Assembly: GCF_000499845.2 (NCBI RefSeq)
Contig: NC_023751.2
Location: forward strand, 8,164,335 to 8,228,334
Direction: 5' to 3'
Source of the DNA: Phaseolus vulgaris
Taxonomy: Eukaryota; Streptophyta; Magnoliopsida; Fabales; Fabaceae
DNA length: 64,000 nucleotides
Shown piece after piece: positions 10,775 through 25,923 of the stretch; the first letter of the stretch is position 1; the number at the start of each line of letters is the position of its first letter. Made by a program: the position numbers and the translations under genes. A model generated the notes under the pieces. That model was not told where the DNA came from. It did no database searches and saw only the letters and a list, made by a program, of their open reading frames with translations.

Positions 10775-13255
10775 AGTAATAACAATCATCTGCCATCACA
10801 TAAAAAAAGTATTATTAAAAAAAATATGGGGGGATTAAACCAAAATTCATGTTACATAGGTAGACTATACCTATTCATAAAGAATTTTAAGAACAAACTA
10901 AATGGAAGCCTATTATACCAATGAAAAGATTATCTATGAATAAATCCTAAATTAGCCAATTTATCAGCACACACATTCCCTTCCCGAAAAATATGAGTAA
11001 CCCTAAACCTAATTTTTCCACTGCAATTAAGACAAATATTTCATCTATTATGAAGCATCCAAGGAACATTTGTCCTAGCAGTAAACGCATAACAAATCAA
11101 AATAGATCACATTCCAGCCAGACATTAGTAAGCCCCATCTTTTGAGCTTCCTCCATAGCATGTATAACCCCATAAAACTCAGCAACCAAAGCAGTCTGAA
11201 CTTTAAGAAACGCAGAAAAAACTCCAATAAATTCCCCCAAACTCCCACGAAAAATACCTCCACGAGTAGCAAGACTAAGATATCCCCTAGCAGCCCCATC
11301 AATGTTAATTTTAATCCAGTCTGGTGAATGAAACTCCCATCTATCAGGAAGAGAATGTAGAACTTTACCAGTACAAGTGTTAATACCAAAAAACTTGAGC
11401 ACGTTGAAATTAAAGGAAAGAAGAACATACGCCATATCATCCAAATAGAAAAAATTATCACAACAAGCTTAATCAATTTAACCAAAGGAAAGAAGATCAT
11501 CCTTATTAGAGAAATTAGAAGTAGGAAAAATGTTTCGAACTCAACTCCAAATATGCAAAGCATTAGAACATTCAAAAAATAAACGCTTAATAGATTCCTC
11601 GTGTTTTTCACAAAGCGTACACATAGAACAAATATTCAAACTTTTATTTTGAATATGATGATATGTAGGAAGTCGTCCATGAAAAACTTTCCAAATGACA
11701 AGAGTTTTGGAAGGCGGAATATATGAAGACAAAATAAATTTACCCTAACCATAGGGAACTCTTGGATCCAAGAAAAAAGTCCTAGCCGATTTAAGAGTGA
11801 GACAACCAAACTCATCTAGAATCTAATTAGGAATATCGTGTTCCTCCCCAACCATGATATGACTAAAAAGATGAGACATCTACTGTAAAGACAATGGAAT
11901 ATTCCAATCACCACATGTCCAAAACTGAGAGATTGCATCTGGAATACTAGCACCATCAAATAATCCTGCAATATTTGCTAAAAAAGTAGTAGCACACCAT
12001 TTATCATTCCATAAATTAATAAAAGAACCTGTACCAACAGTTCAATAAATATAATAAAGTATAGTAGAATAAAATTGCTTAATTCCAGGTCAAAGAGAAG
12101 AGCATCTATAAACCATTTGAAACTCGTATTTTGATTTAAGAACCTTGACTTTTAAGAGCAAAGACCAAGGCCTATTGCTATAAGTAAAGTTCCAAGCAAG
12201 CTTAAAAATATATGCATTATTTTCATGGTGAAGATTAATATTTTTCAAACCTCCATTCTTATGGGGAGAACAAATCGTATCCCAATTAATAGTAGCTATA
12301 CCTTTTTTCAGAATATCACTAGTCTAGATCAAATTTCGACACCACTGCTCAACTTTCTTAAGAAGTGAAACAGACCATTTATAAAAATTAAAACTATAAG
12401 CTACAAGACCCGTAATCACCGTATTGACCAACTAAACCTGGCCCATCATGCTAAGAGATTTACCTTTCCAATAAGCTAGCTTCAATTTTACTTTATCAGC
12501 CAAAGGTTGAAGAAAACGACTCTTTGGACCACCAACAAAGATATGCACTCCTAAATAAGTGAAAGACAAACAACCATGACTACAAGAAATAATACGCTGA
12601 ATTTTGGTGACAAATCTTGTAGAATTATCTATGGTGAAAAAACTACTCTTAGAAATATTAACATATTGACCAGAGAAATCACCATATTTTTTAAGAAAAT
12701 TACTTAAATTTCTAAGAGACTTATTATCCGCCCTACAGAAAATAAAAATGTCATTCGCATATAAAATATGAGATAGAGTGAGAAAACCTTGCGAACTAGC
12801 CATATGTAGAATCTTCTTATCATTCACAAGCTTTTAGAGACCTATACTAAGAACTTCCTCTGCAAGACAGAAAAGCAGAGGAGACAAAGGATCACCTTGT
12901 CTGACACCTCCACTACAAGGAGAAAAATCCATCAAACTGTCATTTATTCTGATAGAAAACATAACTGAACGGAGAATAGTACTAATCCAACCAACAAACG
13001 AGGGGTAAAAAACCAAAGCGTGACAAAACTAATAGTAAAAACTTCTAACTAAGAGTGTCAAAGGCTTTGTGAATATCAACTTTGTAAGTCGCGTTGCCTC
13101 TACGAGCCTTTTTAGAAAGCAAGTTAATAGCTTTAGAAGCAATACCAATACAATCTTGAATGTGTCTGCCTTGTACAAACTCATACTGATTAGGAGAAAT
13201 AATTCTCGTAGCCACAACTATATTATTGTTATTAAACTTTATTTTAGGTTTGATC
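10775..13255 (-). pseudogene. L1-type LINE remnant (family A, copy 1)
   Basis: Decayed ORF2 read on the minus strand. At 13045-13257: RT start with SPNQYEFVQGRHIQDCIG and YKVDIHKAFDTLS. At 12834-13016: GGVRQGDPLSPLLFCLAEE. At 12432-12827: LYANDIFIF, where the catalytic YADD has become YAND, then a FTYLGVHI segment. At 11541-11732: zf-RVT-like WKVFHGRLPTYHHIQ...CTLCEKHEESIKRLFFEC. At 11097-11444: RNase H with DWIKINIDGAARG and LVAEFYGVIHAMEEA. Stops and frameshifts lie between blocks. The 5' half, including the endonuclease, is absent, as is usual for target-primed insertions. The 3' UTR with ATGTGATGGCAGATGATTG is shared with the copies ending near 34100 and 36325. Confidence 0.85.
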
Positions 13256-13889
13256 ATGTTAAAATATAAATAAATAATGGAACCTTTTAATAATAATAAT
13301 AATAATATTATTTAATTACACATTTTAGCACTCAATTATTCCATAATTTTTACCACTTTAGTTTTTTTTCGAATTTTATTATATGTAAATTTTTCCTACA
13401 TTTTAGGAATATGTTAAAAATTGTAATAAAGTATGTATCCTTAGAAGAAGACATTTTATCAATAAATTTTTCAAAACAACATTGTTTTATTACTAACTAA
13501 TGAGAAAAGTGTACAGGTTAGAAATATGATATTAAAATGTGCAGAAAATAAACATAGATTATAAAATATCAGAAATTTAAAATTTAATAATAGAATGTAG
13601 AAACAAGTAAATGATAAAATATATAACTTACTAACACTTAAGTAGTTAAACATGCTATTAACTCCAGTAATATAAATTAAATCAGTACTTGCACATAAAA
13701 TTGAAGATTAACAATTTGATTTAGTCCCTAAAGATATACATAATTAAAATTAGTTCTCAATATTATAATTTAGGATGAAATAAACTTAACATCAAATTGA
13801 TTTTCAAAATTATATTTTTATGATAATTATCTGTGTAGTTTATATAATAGGCAGAGAGAAAAGTTGCACAAGACATTCAGAAAAATAAT
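13256..13889. other. AT-rich spacer, no gene seen
   Basis: Lies between the LINE remnant and the CACTA-derived exons. It contains short (AAT)n runs near 13292-13310 and no credible coding frame. Confidence 0.5.
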
Positions 13890-14410
13890 GTCCACCCCTA
13901 CAGATTGTCTCGTGGTGAATATGATAGGTTGGAGCGAGTTATGATTTTTGAGGTCTCTTCTTCAGCTCCTAATGACGAGTCAAGTTTGAGTTTGATATTT
14001 CCACCTCTCTGCCACGAAAAGTGGAAGAGAGCTTGCAAAAACTTATCAGGAGATTGCACATCCGAAGAAACATGGATCATAACTGAGCGTAAGCAACTCA
14101 TGACATAAATTATTTTGATATTTTAATGAAGTTTGATTTTGATGTTGAAATTTGCATTAAAATGTTTGTTTTGTAGGATGACTTGGTGGAGCAAAGCTCT
14201 TCGGGAACATTCGCTGCACAAGGACGTGAAGACATATTAGTGGTTGCCATTGGTCGTCCAGAGCCTCTGGAACGTGTTCGTGGTACTGGACGAGGGATAA
14301 GCATTAGGTCATTCTTTGGTAATCTAGCTCAACATGTTACTTTATCACAACTCAGTGAGGCCGACAAGAAAGTTCTCAAAGGTGAGTTTAAGAAGGACCC
14401 ATTCTCAAAG
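13890..14410 (+). pseudogene. CACTA (En/Spm-type) accessory gene fragment
   Basis: Two exon-like blocks resemble the conserved protein encoded by many plant CACTA elements. The first (about 13905-14087) begins MSRGEYDRLER and carries PPLCHEKWKRACKNLSGDCTSEETW. After an intron-like gap ending TTTTGTAG, the second (about 14180-14390) reads LVEQSSSGTFAAQGREDIL followed by VVAIGRPEPLERVRGTGRGI and an SFFG end. The order HEKWKRA, SGxxTSEE, LVEQ, GREDIL, AIGRPE, RVRG is the family signature as I know it. The two blocks do not rejoin in frame at the visible GTAAGC donor, so the gene looks broken. Neighbouring TATGACGG-type repeats fit a CACTA subterminal region. Confidence 0.65.
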
Positions 14411-14764
14411 ATACAATTAATTGCACCCAATGTAACTTATTTGTCCCACCACTATTTAATTATGATATAAAATATATCTTATAGTTGTCTTTTAATTTGT
14501 AATATCCACATCAATCGAAAAACTATGAGTATGCATATTATGTAATGAAGCACATGCAATTGTTTGGATAATATTGTCTGCAGTTGTCTGGATAATATTG
14601 ATATGCATGTGATTGTTATTAACGAATGGAGTAAAATTGATTAATGAATGACTTTATTTAAAAATTATATGCAATTGTTTGGATAACAATGATATGCAAG
14701 TAATTGTTATTAATGAATGTAGGAAAATTGATAAAGCAATCGTTTTGATGACATAAAAAGTCTG
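14411..14764. repeat. Degenerate tandem repeat containing CAATTGTTTGGATAA
   Basis: CAATTGTTTGGATAA occurs near 14557 and 14672, each followed by GATATGCA-type and ATTGTTATTAA-type phrases (near 14603 and 14700). The unit is about 100-120 bp. It lies between the CACTA-like exons and the TATGACGG repeat block. Confidence 0.5.
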
Positions 14765-15080
14765 ATTTATTGTGACGGGTGGTAGAAATATTTGTCATAA
14801 AAAACTATTCATTATGACGGTTTTGATGAGAACCATCATAGTAAGACGTATTTTCTATGACGGTTGTAGAAATACCAGCCATAAAAAGTTTTGTCTAAAC
14901 CTATAATAATAGTTATTTTGAACATTTTATGACGTTTTATAGACAACACAGTCATAGTAAGTCACTTACTATGTCAGTTTTTCAACCAACATAGAAAATA
15001 TAAAATTTTTGTATCATTAAATTTATATCGCTATCAAAACCGTTATAAAAAATCATGTAAAACCGTCATAAAAAAATCTC
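14765..15080. repeat. Subterminal-like repeat block (TGACGG motifs)
   Basis: Short motifs TGACGG, ATGACGGTT and their complements AACCGTCAT recur on both strands across about 300 bp. Clusters of short direct and inverted motifs are typical of CACTA subterminal transposase-binding regions. No CACTA terminus was found at either edge, so the assignment to the exons at 13890-14410 is inference. Confidence 0.45.
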
Positions 15081-15981
15081 TTTTACGTATAAGATAAGTC
15101 TTTAAAACTTAAGAATAGAATGCAATTCCAATTTTTTTTATACATTATTAAAACAAATATTCTGTTTCTCTAAAATAATATTAACATTATCCAGAGTTTA
15201 TGCTGTGTGCAATACTTTCGAAATAAATATGTTCTCCACAGTACTATATACTCTCTTTAATACTAGCCTCACTTGGTTTATCAAATAAGGGATAAATTTA
15301 TAAATAGTAATAAATAATCTATCAATTTTCACTGTTAAAAATTATTATTTTCTGAAAATACGATCATTAGATTCAATTCAATATGAAAGTTTAAGAAAAA
15401 ACTCCAATGGGGGAAATAGTTTACTTCATTGATTTATATATTTTCAAAGTAATTAACTTTGGATGATTAGTTATGTGATGTTACTTTAGAAAGAATTTTT
15501 TAAGAGTGTATTGGATAATACTTTTATAAATTATGTGATCTCTTAATTTGAATAATATGAATATTTCTTTCAAATTGCTGAATATATTTTCGAGGAATAA
15601 AAAAAGACACTCAATTTTTTTTATTGGTTAAATTTATTAAAATATAAGTTTGAAAAGGGATGTATCAAATGAGACATAATATTACAATTTTTTTAATTTT
15701 TAAAATTTGAATGAAATACTAGACTATGTTTCTAGTATTTGTCTTTGTTTCTATGATAAATGTAATTCGTTACATGAATATTTAAAAAAAGAAGAATATA
15801 GGTCAAGGGATGGCAAATAAAGGCCCAAGAAAACTATGGGCCACATAACCCGAAAGCCCGTGAGGCGGGAAGGGTGAAAGAATGAATAGCAGAAAAAGTC
15901 TCATCACCGAATCTATCGTTTCTGCGATTTCTATCTTTCGGTCTCAGTGTCTGTCGAGTGTTTGTTCACTGAAACAAAAGC
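15081..15981. other. Upstream region and 5' leader of the NAC-alpha gene
   Basis: AT-rich until about 15830, then the base composition becomes more balanced, consistent with a promoter and 5' leader. No classic TATA box could be placed with confidence. The leader ends GAAACAAAAGCC before the start codon. Confidence 0.5.
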
Positions 15982-15982
15982 C

Positions 15983-17398
<1,416 letters not shown>

Positions 17399-18260
17399 TT
17401 TCTGTTTATGTTCTATTTATAGTTGTTGATTTTTGGGGATGATTTTGGAACTAGTGCCATCCTTATTATTGTGGTACTCAAACCATATATCTGGTTCATA
17501 TGGTTGTGTTTACCTTATAATTTTGTGCTATCTAAGATTTGTGGTACTATATGATGATCAATGATCATATTATTTTGTTGTTTTTATTCATAACAGCCTT
17601 CTATGAGCTCTATAATGTGCCTTTAAGGTTTAGAGTTTAGACCTGAGTGTCGCATGTTTAATTCCTGGTATATAAGGTTTGGTTTATTGGATCCATACCT
17701 GCTACTTTTGAAGGCTCATGTCCCAGACCTTTGGAAATGGGATACCATAGATCCAGGAGTTTTTGTAGTCTTTGCTGATATTATGCTTGGATTAAATTGA
17801 ATTATTTTTAAAAATATATGATGTCATTTGTCCATTTAAATGTCTAAAACAAGAAAATCACACTCAAGTAATTATTTCTCGAAGTATTGTTAAACGTGTA
17901 ATATACTAATATAGCATTTGTCCTCAATGATATCTAGCTTAGAAAAAAAGTATGTTGGTTGTCGATAGCGATGCATTGTGATTGGAAGATTTGGTATTTG
18001 CACCAAAGGAAATTGATTGTGGTAACGGTAGTAAATTCTTGCTACACACGACAAGCTATCAATTTGGGGACAAACAGAGAGGACTGATTCACCGACAGGT
18101 GAAGACCAGTTTCGCGAACAAAAAGAAAGTAAAAATAGAACAGAAGCAAAGTTACGTGCTCCCTAATGAAGTAGGAGGAAAAAACCCCCCACAAGAAACA
18201 TGACTTAAAACTTGTATTGTAAATCTTAATTTGTAGCAGGTACTTCCTTCACCAATATTG
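17399..18260. other. 3' flanks between convergent genes
   Basis: Holds the 3' UTR of the NAC-alpha gene and the 3' side of the minus-strand peroxidase gene. No coding exon was recognised between them. Confidence 0.6.
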
Positions 18261-19509
<1,249 letters not shown>

Positions 19510-19560
19510 TTTCTCTTTAAGAATGTTTTACTTCTAAGTAAGCTCACGACATAATTGTAG

Positions 19561-19570
19561 CCTATTTATA
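19561..19570 (-). promoter_or_regulatory. TATA box of the peroxidase gene
   Basis: The minus strand reads TATAAATAGG about 52-60 bp upstream of the peroxidase ATG, which would leave a 5' leader of roughly 25-30 nt. Confidence 0.7.
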
Positions 19571-21262
19571 CATGAAGGGCAATGATTAAGAGGATTGTTC
19601 TGCCCTTAGTGCCAAGTGATAGGGCAATAAGCTGGAATATTATTATAATTTGATCATCAAGAATTCAAGTGATTGGGGTTATAAGAAACGACAAGTAGAA
19701 CCAGTTATAGCACACTACCAATGTAGTGGTTTGATAATGCCCCTTCTCAAGATTTCACGCGGTGATAGGATGAGGAATACGTGCGTAAATCAATTCTAGT
19801 TGACTTGAGTGCACGTAAATCCAAATTGGTTGTTAAGTTGAATGGTTAGAAAATATAAATAACAGGCTAAAAAATTTTGGTTGCAAAGTTACATGCTAGG
19901 TCTAGGTGGTAGTTGTTACAGCAACTTTTATATTCCTGGAAAGAAGGCGTCAATTAGGAAGAACGATCTACTGATTTAGCTTTCAATATCCAAAACAAAT
20001 ATACAGTCACATTTTAAGATTAATTATATGTTCTAAACCACTATTTTTCGTGAATTGATGTCTTAATGAGATTAGGTGTAACTTTGTTCGTGATATAATG
20101 GTGATTTGAACATGGAACGACCTTTTGAAAGTTTTGTTTATTCAATTAATCTATTTATTTACAGTGGGTTTGGATATCCATTAAGAGCAGATTTAGGGTA
20201 ACCAAAGGATGTCATGGTCACTTCCAAATTTTTTGAATTCCTTTTAGTTTTCATATATAAAATGTTTTTTGGTCCGTATTAGAAGCGCAACGTTCAACTA
20301 TTACAATAGCTATAATAATTTCGAAAATTGAGTTCGTTTACATTGAGAATGTGACGACTCGCAGTATTGAAACGAATTCAATTTGATACCAATGCTTACA
20401 AAATGTTGCTAAAATTCTTATTTTCAGTCCATTTTAAAATCAATAAAAAAAATACTGTTGTTGGAGAACTCTGGTTCAATTTCAAAATTAAGAAAACAAA
20501 GAGCACTGAAATAAAGAAGATGAAAGCAGCCACAACACTAAAATGAAAGAATTTTAGCCCGTTTAAATCATTTTTTGGTACGCCCGTTATAATCATTAAT
20601 TCACCATGGTAAAATGCCTTCAAATAATTAAAAGCCAAAATACTAAATGTGCAACAGAAACTCACTGACTAAAGCACAGACATTTGTTGCACCAAAAATA
20701 CTAATCACATGATGCACAAACATGTTATATGTACCATTTATTAGTTGGTACATGACAAATGTACAAGTCCCAAGTGTCAAAACTCTTTCGGGACAAAAAC
20801 CAAAGATCCCGTCCGATTGCAAGTACTTCAATTCATAAATTCACATTTTGTTAAACAGCATTCTTATGCATCAATCAAGCAGCTTCTTAGAAAAATAACG
20901 TGAGAATGGAAAAGTAATTAGTAACGTAGCTAACAAATTATACAGCAAACAATGTCAAAATATTATTTGGAAGTAAAAAAAATAATCAAGATCCCTATGG
21001 TCGATTAGTTTGAAGCAATTTGGCAACTTGATTTTTTAATCACTTGCCCTTATTTATAAACATGTGCAAGTGAGCAGGTACACAATAGATAAACATCAAG
21101 TCCGGCATCCTTATACACAAACAGAACAAAGACTGATAAGACCAAATTATGTAACATACGTCTGATAAAGATAATAAGAAAATCTAATCCATAAACATTA
21201 TTCAGTCCAGTTCTCAAGTATAAACATTTATTGAACCAAACTCATCACGGTTTCAAAACAGC
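19571..21262. other. Intergenic sequence between peroxidase promoter and the large gene's 3' end
   Basis: No exon with family resemblance is seen. Open frames near 20396-20831 are short, hydrophobic and low in complexity, and match nothing I recognise. The part nearest 21262 is presumably the 3' UTR of the minus-strand gene. Confidence 0.5.
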
Positions 21263-24200
21263 CTACAAGCTTTTCTCCACATGTTCCCAATCAGATGAGA
21301 AGCCATCGGAGTAATAGTTAGGAAGTTGAAACTCACTAGTTCTGCAAGGCTGAATTTCTTGACTGTCCTCCAAATCCTGGTGAAACTCCTGTTTGTCCAT
21401 GGCAATGTAGGAGCCGAGATGCACCATAGCAGAATTTTCATGGACATCCAAACCTTTACCCTCAGATATTTTTGCAATTGTTGTGTCATCCATATCTTTG
21501 TCAGCAGATTCAACTCCATCTAATTGTTTCCCTTCTAAAGAAATAGAACTTGAACCTTCCCGCCGGGATTTAAGAATATGAAACCTAGCCACAACAGATG
21601 CCTCATCAGTACTATTTTTTTCAGGAAAAGGAGAATCTTGGCAGAAATTGACTGCATATTGTTTATCACTCTCTCCAGGTGATGACTTGTCTGCCATGTC
21701 TAATGGTTCTTCTGGGTTGGTAGTATCAATGCATGACAGGTCAACCACCCGGGCTTTGAGAACTTGGTATCTGGCCATCACAGAAGATTCATCATTTCTT
21801 CCAGGTGTCGTTGCACTATTAGGCTTGTTCACATCAGTAAAACAATTCAAGCATGATGAACCACGGTTTGGATAATTGTGCACTTTAGTTTCAGAACTCT
21901 GATTTTGGCTCAAAGTCGGAACTACCTCAGATTTTGATTCATTCTCCATCTCTACAAAATTTATATAAGATGAAATAAAAATCAAATTTCCATGAACTTT
22001 ATAAGAATGAGGAATATTGAGATAAAGAAAAAATGTCGACCTCTTTCCTTGTAAGAGTGATTATCCATTTCAATCTTAATTTGATTGTAGCGAGCCTTGT
22101 AATAAACGGAACATAGTTCAGCTTCAGCTTCAAGCCACAGATTCTTATATAACGCAGTCTGAGGATCTGCTCCTTCATCATCGTGGAAATTCTCATTAAG
22201 AGTCCTCTTTAGATCCTATCAAAAGGTATGCCAACATTAATTAAATATTTCCCTTCTGCTTTATTTTTCCCTCTTTCCAATTGACAACACGCATTAGTAA
22301 ATTGAGAGTAATAAAACTATCTGAAATACCTTCGTTATGTCACCAGTCTTTGTCATTTCTGTAGTCTCCCTTCTTGAGGAAATTGAATCTGAAAGCTTCC
22401 AAAGTGGTTTCGCAGACCTGAAATGCAAGTTTGCCTCCGCAACAAGTGGATTCTCAACCTTAGAGATCTCTGGTCCAATCTTGGTTGATGGTAGCCTCTT
22501 GAAACTTGCATTCTGAGAATATATTCAGAGAACTTACAAAAGTAATGCAAGGCTAATAATTTGTCACCCACATAAAAAACAAAAAATACCACCTTAACTA
22601 TCTTGGAACAAAAAAAGAGAAGCCTATATTTTCTCCTTCCACAAAATGGACCTTGACACAAGATGAATTAGGAGAACAATTACATGCGACTAAGCGACTT
22701 CTACATCTATGAATATCTCTTTCATCATTTACATTTTATGCAATATAAATGTGTTAATTTTGTTATTTGTTTCCTTCTGTTGAGATTTAGTCTTGGGTTT
22801 AATGTTTAATTTAAAGTTGAAAAATCGAGCTCAGATTTTGTTTTGAAGTAAAGACTAGATATATTTGGTATATTTTTTGGAAAACTAAACTGTATACCAA
22901 CATAGTTTATTCACAATCTGTCTATAGAGAACAGTGCCTATGACATAGTGAAACCAATTCTATCCTCTTCCAAATCCCTGCAAGCTTAGCATTCCTCTAC
23001 TCAATCCCAGCAAGCTAAGCATCATATCAAAATAATTTTTTCTTTTTGCTAATGATTCTCTATATTTCATTATCAGGTACCAGGTAAAGCACTCTTAGGG
23101 TATGTTATCATTCAGTATTATCCAAATCACATCACAGGGAAATCGCATTAAAATCATCGCAAGCACAGGAACATTCTCATATAGCCAAATTATTGTTAAA
23201 TTATAATTGTCAACACCTGAGACAAAACATATATGTGTGTGTAAAAATTTTCTTCCACTCAAGTCATGAAAAAGTGTTTACTATCCATTATAGAGCTGCT
23301 TTGTTATTGAATATAAGAAACAAGAACATACCTGGTGAAACTCTTGCAATTCTCTAGCACAGTTAAACGTTTCTGGCTGATTGAAAAGACATTCCTGTGC
23401 AGGGGCAGCACTCTTTAAAGCACAAGTATTAAGATTACTGATCACATCTTTAAGGGCATTGCAATCTCTCTCTTTCAATACACAGACATCATTTTTGCAA
23501 TGGTAAAGGAGCAACTCTGATAAATTTTGCATAGTATTAACCAGTATTTGGACATTTAATTTTTCAGTTGTTACTCTCCCAGCTGTATTTACAGGTGTAG
23601 TTGTGGTATCTACTACCAAAGGTGTAGTAGCGGTATCTACAACTGAAGAAGGTGTAGAAGGTGTAGTAGTGGTATCTACTACCGAAGAAGTTGTAGTAGT
23701 GGTATCTACTACCGAAGAAGTTGAAGTAGTGGTATCTACTACCGAAGAAGTTGAAGTAGTGGTATCTACTACCGAAGAAGTTGAAGTAGTGGTATTTACT
23801 ACCAAAGGTGTAGTAGTGGTATTTACTACCAAAGGTAAAGGCACGTGCGCAGGGTAAGATGAACCATGTCCCAAGAATTTATTCACATAGCATCCAGCCT
23901 TTGCATCACCTATGCATGAAGTGTGCTGTTTTTGTGACATCAATTTGTTTCTCTCTGCAACATGATGCTCCATGTGAGAAGATCCAGAACGAGAATTGGT
24001 TGCCTTGGCTGGTGGCACACTATTTCCCTTCATTTTGGTAGTATCCATAAATTGAAGCCCAAAATCACAGTTAGGCTTAAATGGAAAAGGTCCACCATTC
24101 ACAGCACTACCCGACTTGCAATCTTCATAAGCAAAATTTGTTAATGGAAATTTGCTTGGAGAACCCACAGAACATGTTCCTTGATAGACAAATTCAGTTT

Positions 24201-25923
24201 GCATTTGATAGCCATTGGAATTCTCAGCTGACTTTTTTGTATTGTTTTCTGTATTAAGCAGGTAAGTCTGAGACTCCTGAATGACAGGAACAAAGCTGCT
24301 TTCTTTTTTGTGTACATATTCTTGAGGCAGGACTGCAGAAGGTTCAAAATATGAAAAGCGAGCAGCTGAAGCTCCCTTCCAGCAAGGCGAGTCTTCAGCA
24401 GGATTGCATCGGTCACCACCCTCAAAAGATTTCTCAACAATATTGACATCTTCAATAGTACCATGTCTTAAGCTTAAAGCATTCATATTGGCATGAGGGG
24501 TTTGATATTCAGTCCTTCCTCTAAATATATAATCAACATCATCCATCGAAACAGACTTGTCTGGAAGCATTGCTTTGTTTGACGGGGAAGGTTCATTTGT
24601 CCCTAGATGCACACGGATATGACTTGGGTCAAAGTAACCAGAGATTCCAGGACACGGCCTGACAGAAGGCTCCTTTGCATTACAGAAATTGCTGCGCACA
24701 AAACGTTGATCTGGTATAATATCATCAATATTCCTATTTGTAGTCAACCCTGTTCTAGGCATCGAAGAAACTGTATCAACCCTGGATGATTTATCAACAT
24801 GTCTAAAGTGCTTGTCATATGAAGCAATGTTAGACAGGTGATTGTTCCCTGAATCAGGGACTACTTTCAAAGGGGCCTCATGACAACTTTCTACAGACAT
24901 TGAAGGGGACTGCAGAACAGATGCACCTTGAAATTCAACTGGCATGGATTTGACAGTTCCCCACCAGCTAGATGTATCAAGTAAGGGATTTGGAATTGCA
25001 GGCACATTGTAGTTTTCCCGATCAATACTTTGTGAAACCTCACCATTAACAGAGTCCATCATGTTTGCTGCATGGAATAAAAAAAAACAGTATTTTCAAT
25101 ATAAAAGATGAAAAATTGATTTCTCATTTACCACCATCCAACTAAAATATTTTTTCTCATACTTTAATTTTCTGAAATTTAGCTAGAAACAAAATAGCAT
25201 TAAGTATTGTTTTAATAATGAAACTGAGGCCATGCAAGAAAACTCAGAAATCACACACATTACGTAAACAAAATCCACAGACAGAAGAAATTGAAAAAAA
25301 CAATAACAACACAAGGGAAAACAAAACAAAATACCGTGGGTCTGGTTCATTATTTTTTTAATCAAGTCACAAATATCTGTTTCCTTTGACGAGAGATCGC
25401 TGCTCCCAACTCCAACCTGTTTCCCTTTACCACTGCCATTGAACTCGCAAAACCTGTCCCTGGAAACACCTTTTTGACCAGAAAACCCTAATTCATGTAA
25501 GTTGTTAGCCTCCTTGTTAGGCTCCTCCAGAGAGGGCCAATCGGAAGAGGGAGTCATGGAAGACCAGTGATAAGGTGGCACCGAAGAAGCGTGATCATGA
25601 ATTGCAGAAGCCACAGGGTACTGTTGGGCTTCAACAAAACTTGATCTTGCGGCATAGGGAGGAAATTGAGGGAACTGAGCAGCGGAATCCAATTCTCTAA
25701 CGGGGTTAGAAAAGAAATCGTACCCGTAAGTTTGATAGTGAATTGGAGGCGCAGTGTCTGCGGATTCAATTGAATCTGAGTGAGTAGCTGAATCCGTCAA
25801 CTGAGACGACATATCGGAGGAAGCGTAAGGATTGACACTAAACGGCGCCGCAAAAGCGGATAAACTTGAAGCTGGTGAGAAGAAATATGGCGAATCGTGA
25901 TTCGATCCCCCGACACCCTTCAT
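21263..25923 (-). CDS. Large plant protein of unknown function with a Thr-rich repeat
   Basis: Five exons close in one frame: 25923-25335, 25067-23332, 22512-22330, 22215-22041 and 21951-21263, total 1123 codons plus stop, all with GT-AG junctions. The start MKGVGGSNHDSPYFFSPASS follows AT-rich 5' sequence. I recognise no catalytic domain, signal peptide or membrane segment. Visible blocks are a Ser/Pro-rich N-terminus, a long low-complexity middle with VVDTTTSTSS repeats at about residues 608-687, a possible conserved helical block LLLYHCKNDVCVLKERDCNAL, and KNLWLEAEAELCSVYYKARY in exon 4. In exon 5, related phrases recur (SVMARYQVLKARVVDLS and SVVARFHILKSRREGSS), an internal duplication. 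It resembles uncharacterised plant nuclear-type proteins by composition only; function is not assigned. Confidence 0.8.
23597..23834. repeat. Coding 30-bp minisatellite in exon 2 of the large gene
   Basis: The unit contains GGTATCTACTACCGAAGAAG with period 30 bp; three near-identical units run from about 23690 to 23790 and diverged units lie on either side. Read on the minus strand it encodes ten residues, SSVVDTTTST-type. The period is a multiple of three, so gains or losses keep the frame. Confidence 0.9.

Noticed and set aside
17982..18203. 73-codon plus-strand frame before the peroxidase 3' end
   Set aside because: It has no ATG start (opens at TTG), no family resemblance and no promoter or splice context.
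20396..20831. Overlapping hydrophobic minus-strand frames
   Set aside because: Composition is that of AT-rich chance translation (Phe/Leu/Ile runs), with no signal peptide pattern that holds and no flanking gene signals.
23603..23857. Plus-strand frame rich in Val/Glu repeats
   Set aside because: It is the antisense translation of the coding minisatellite in the large minus-strand gene.
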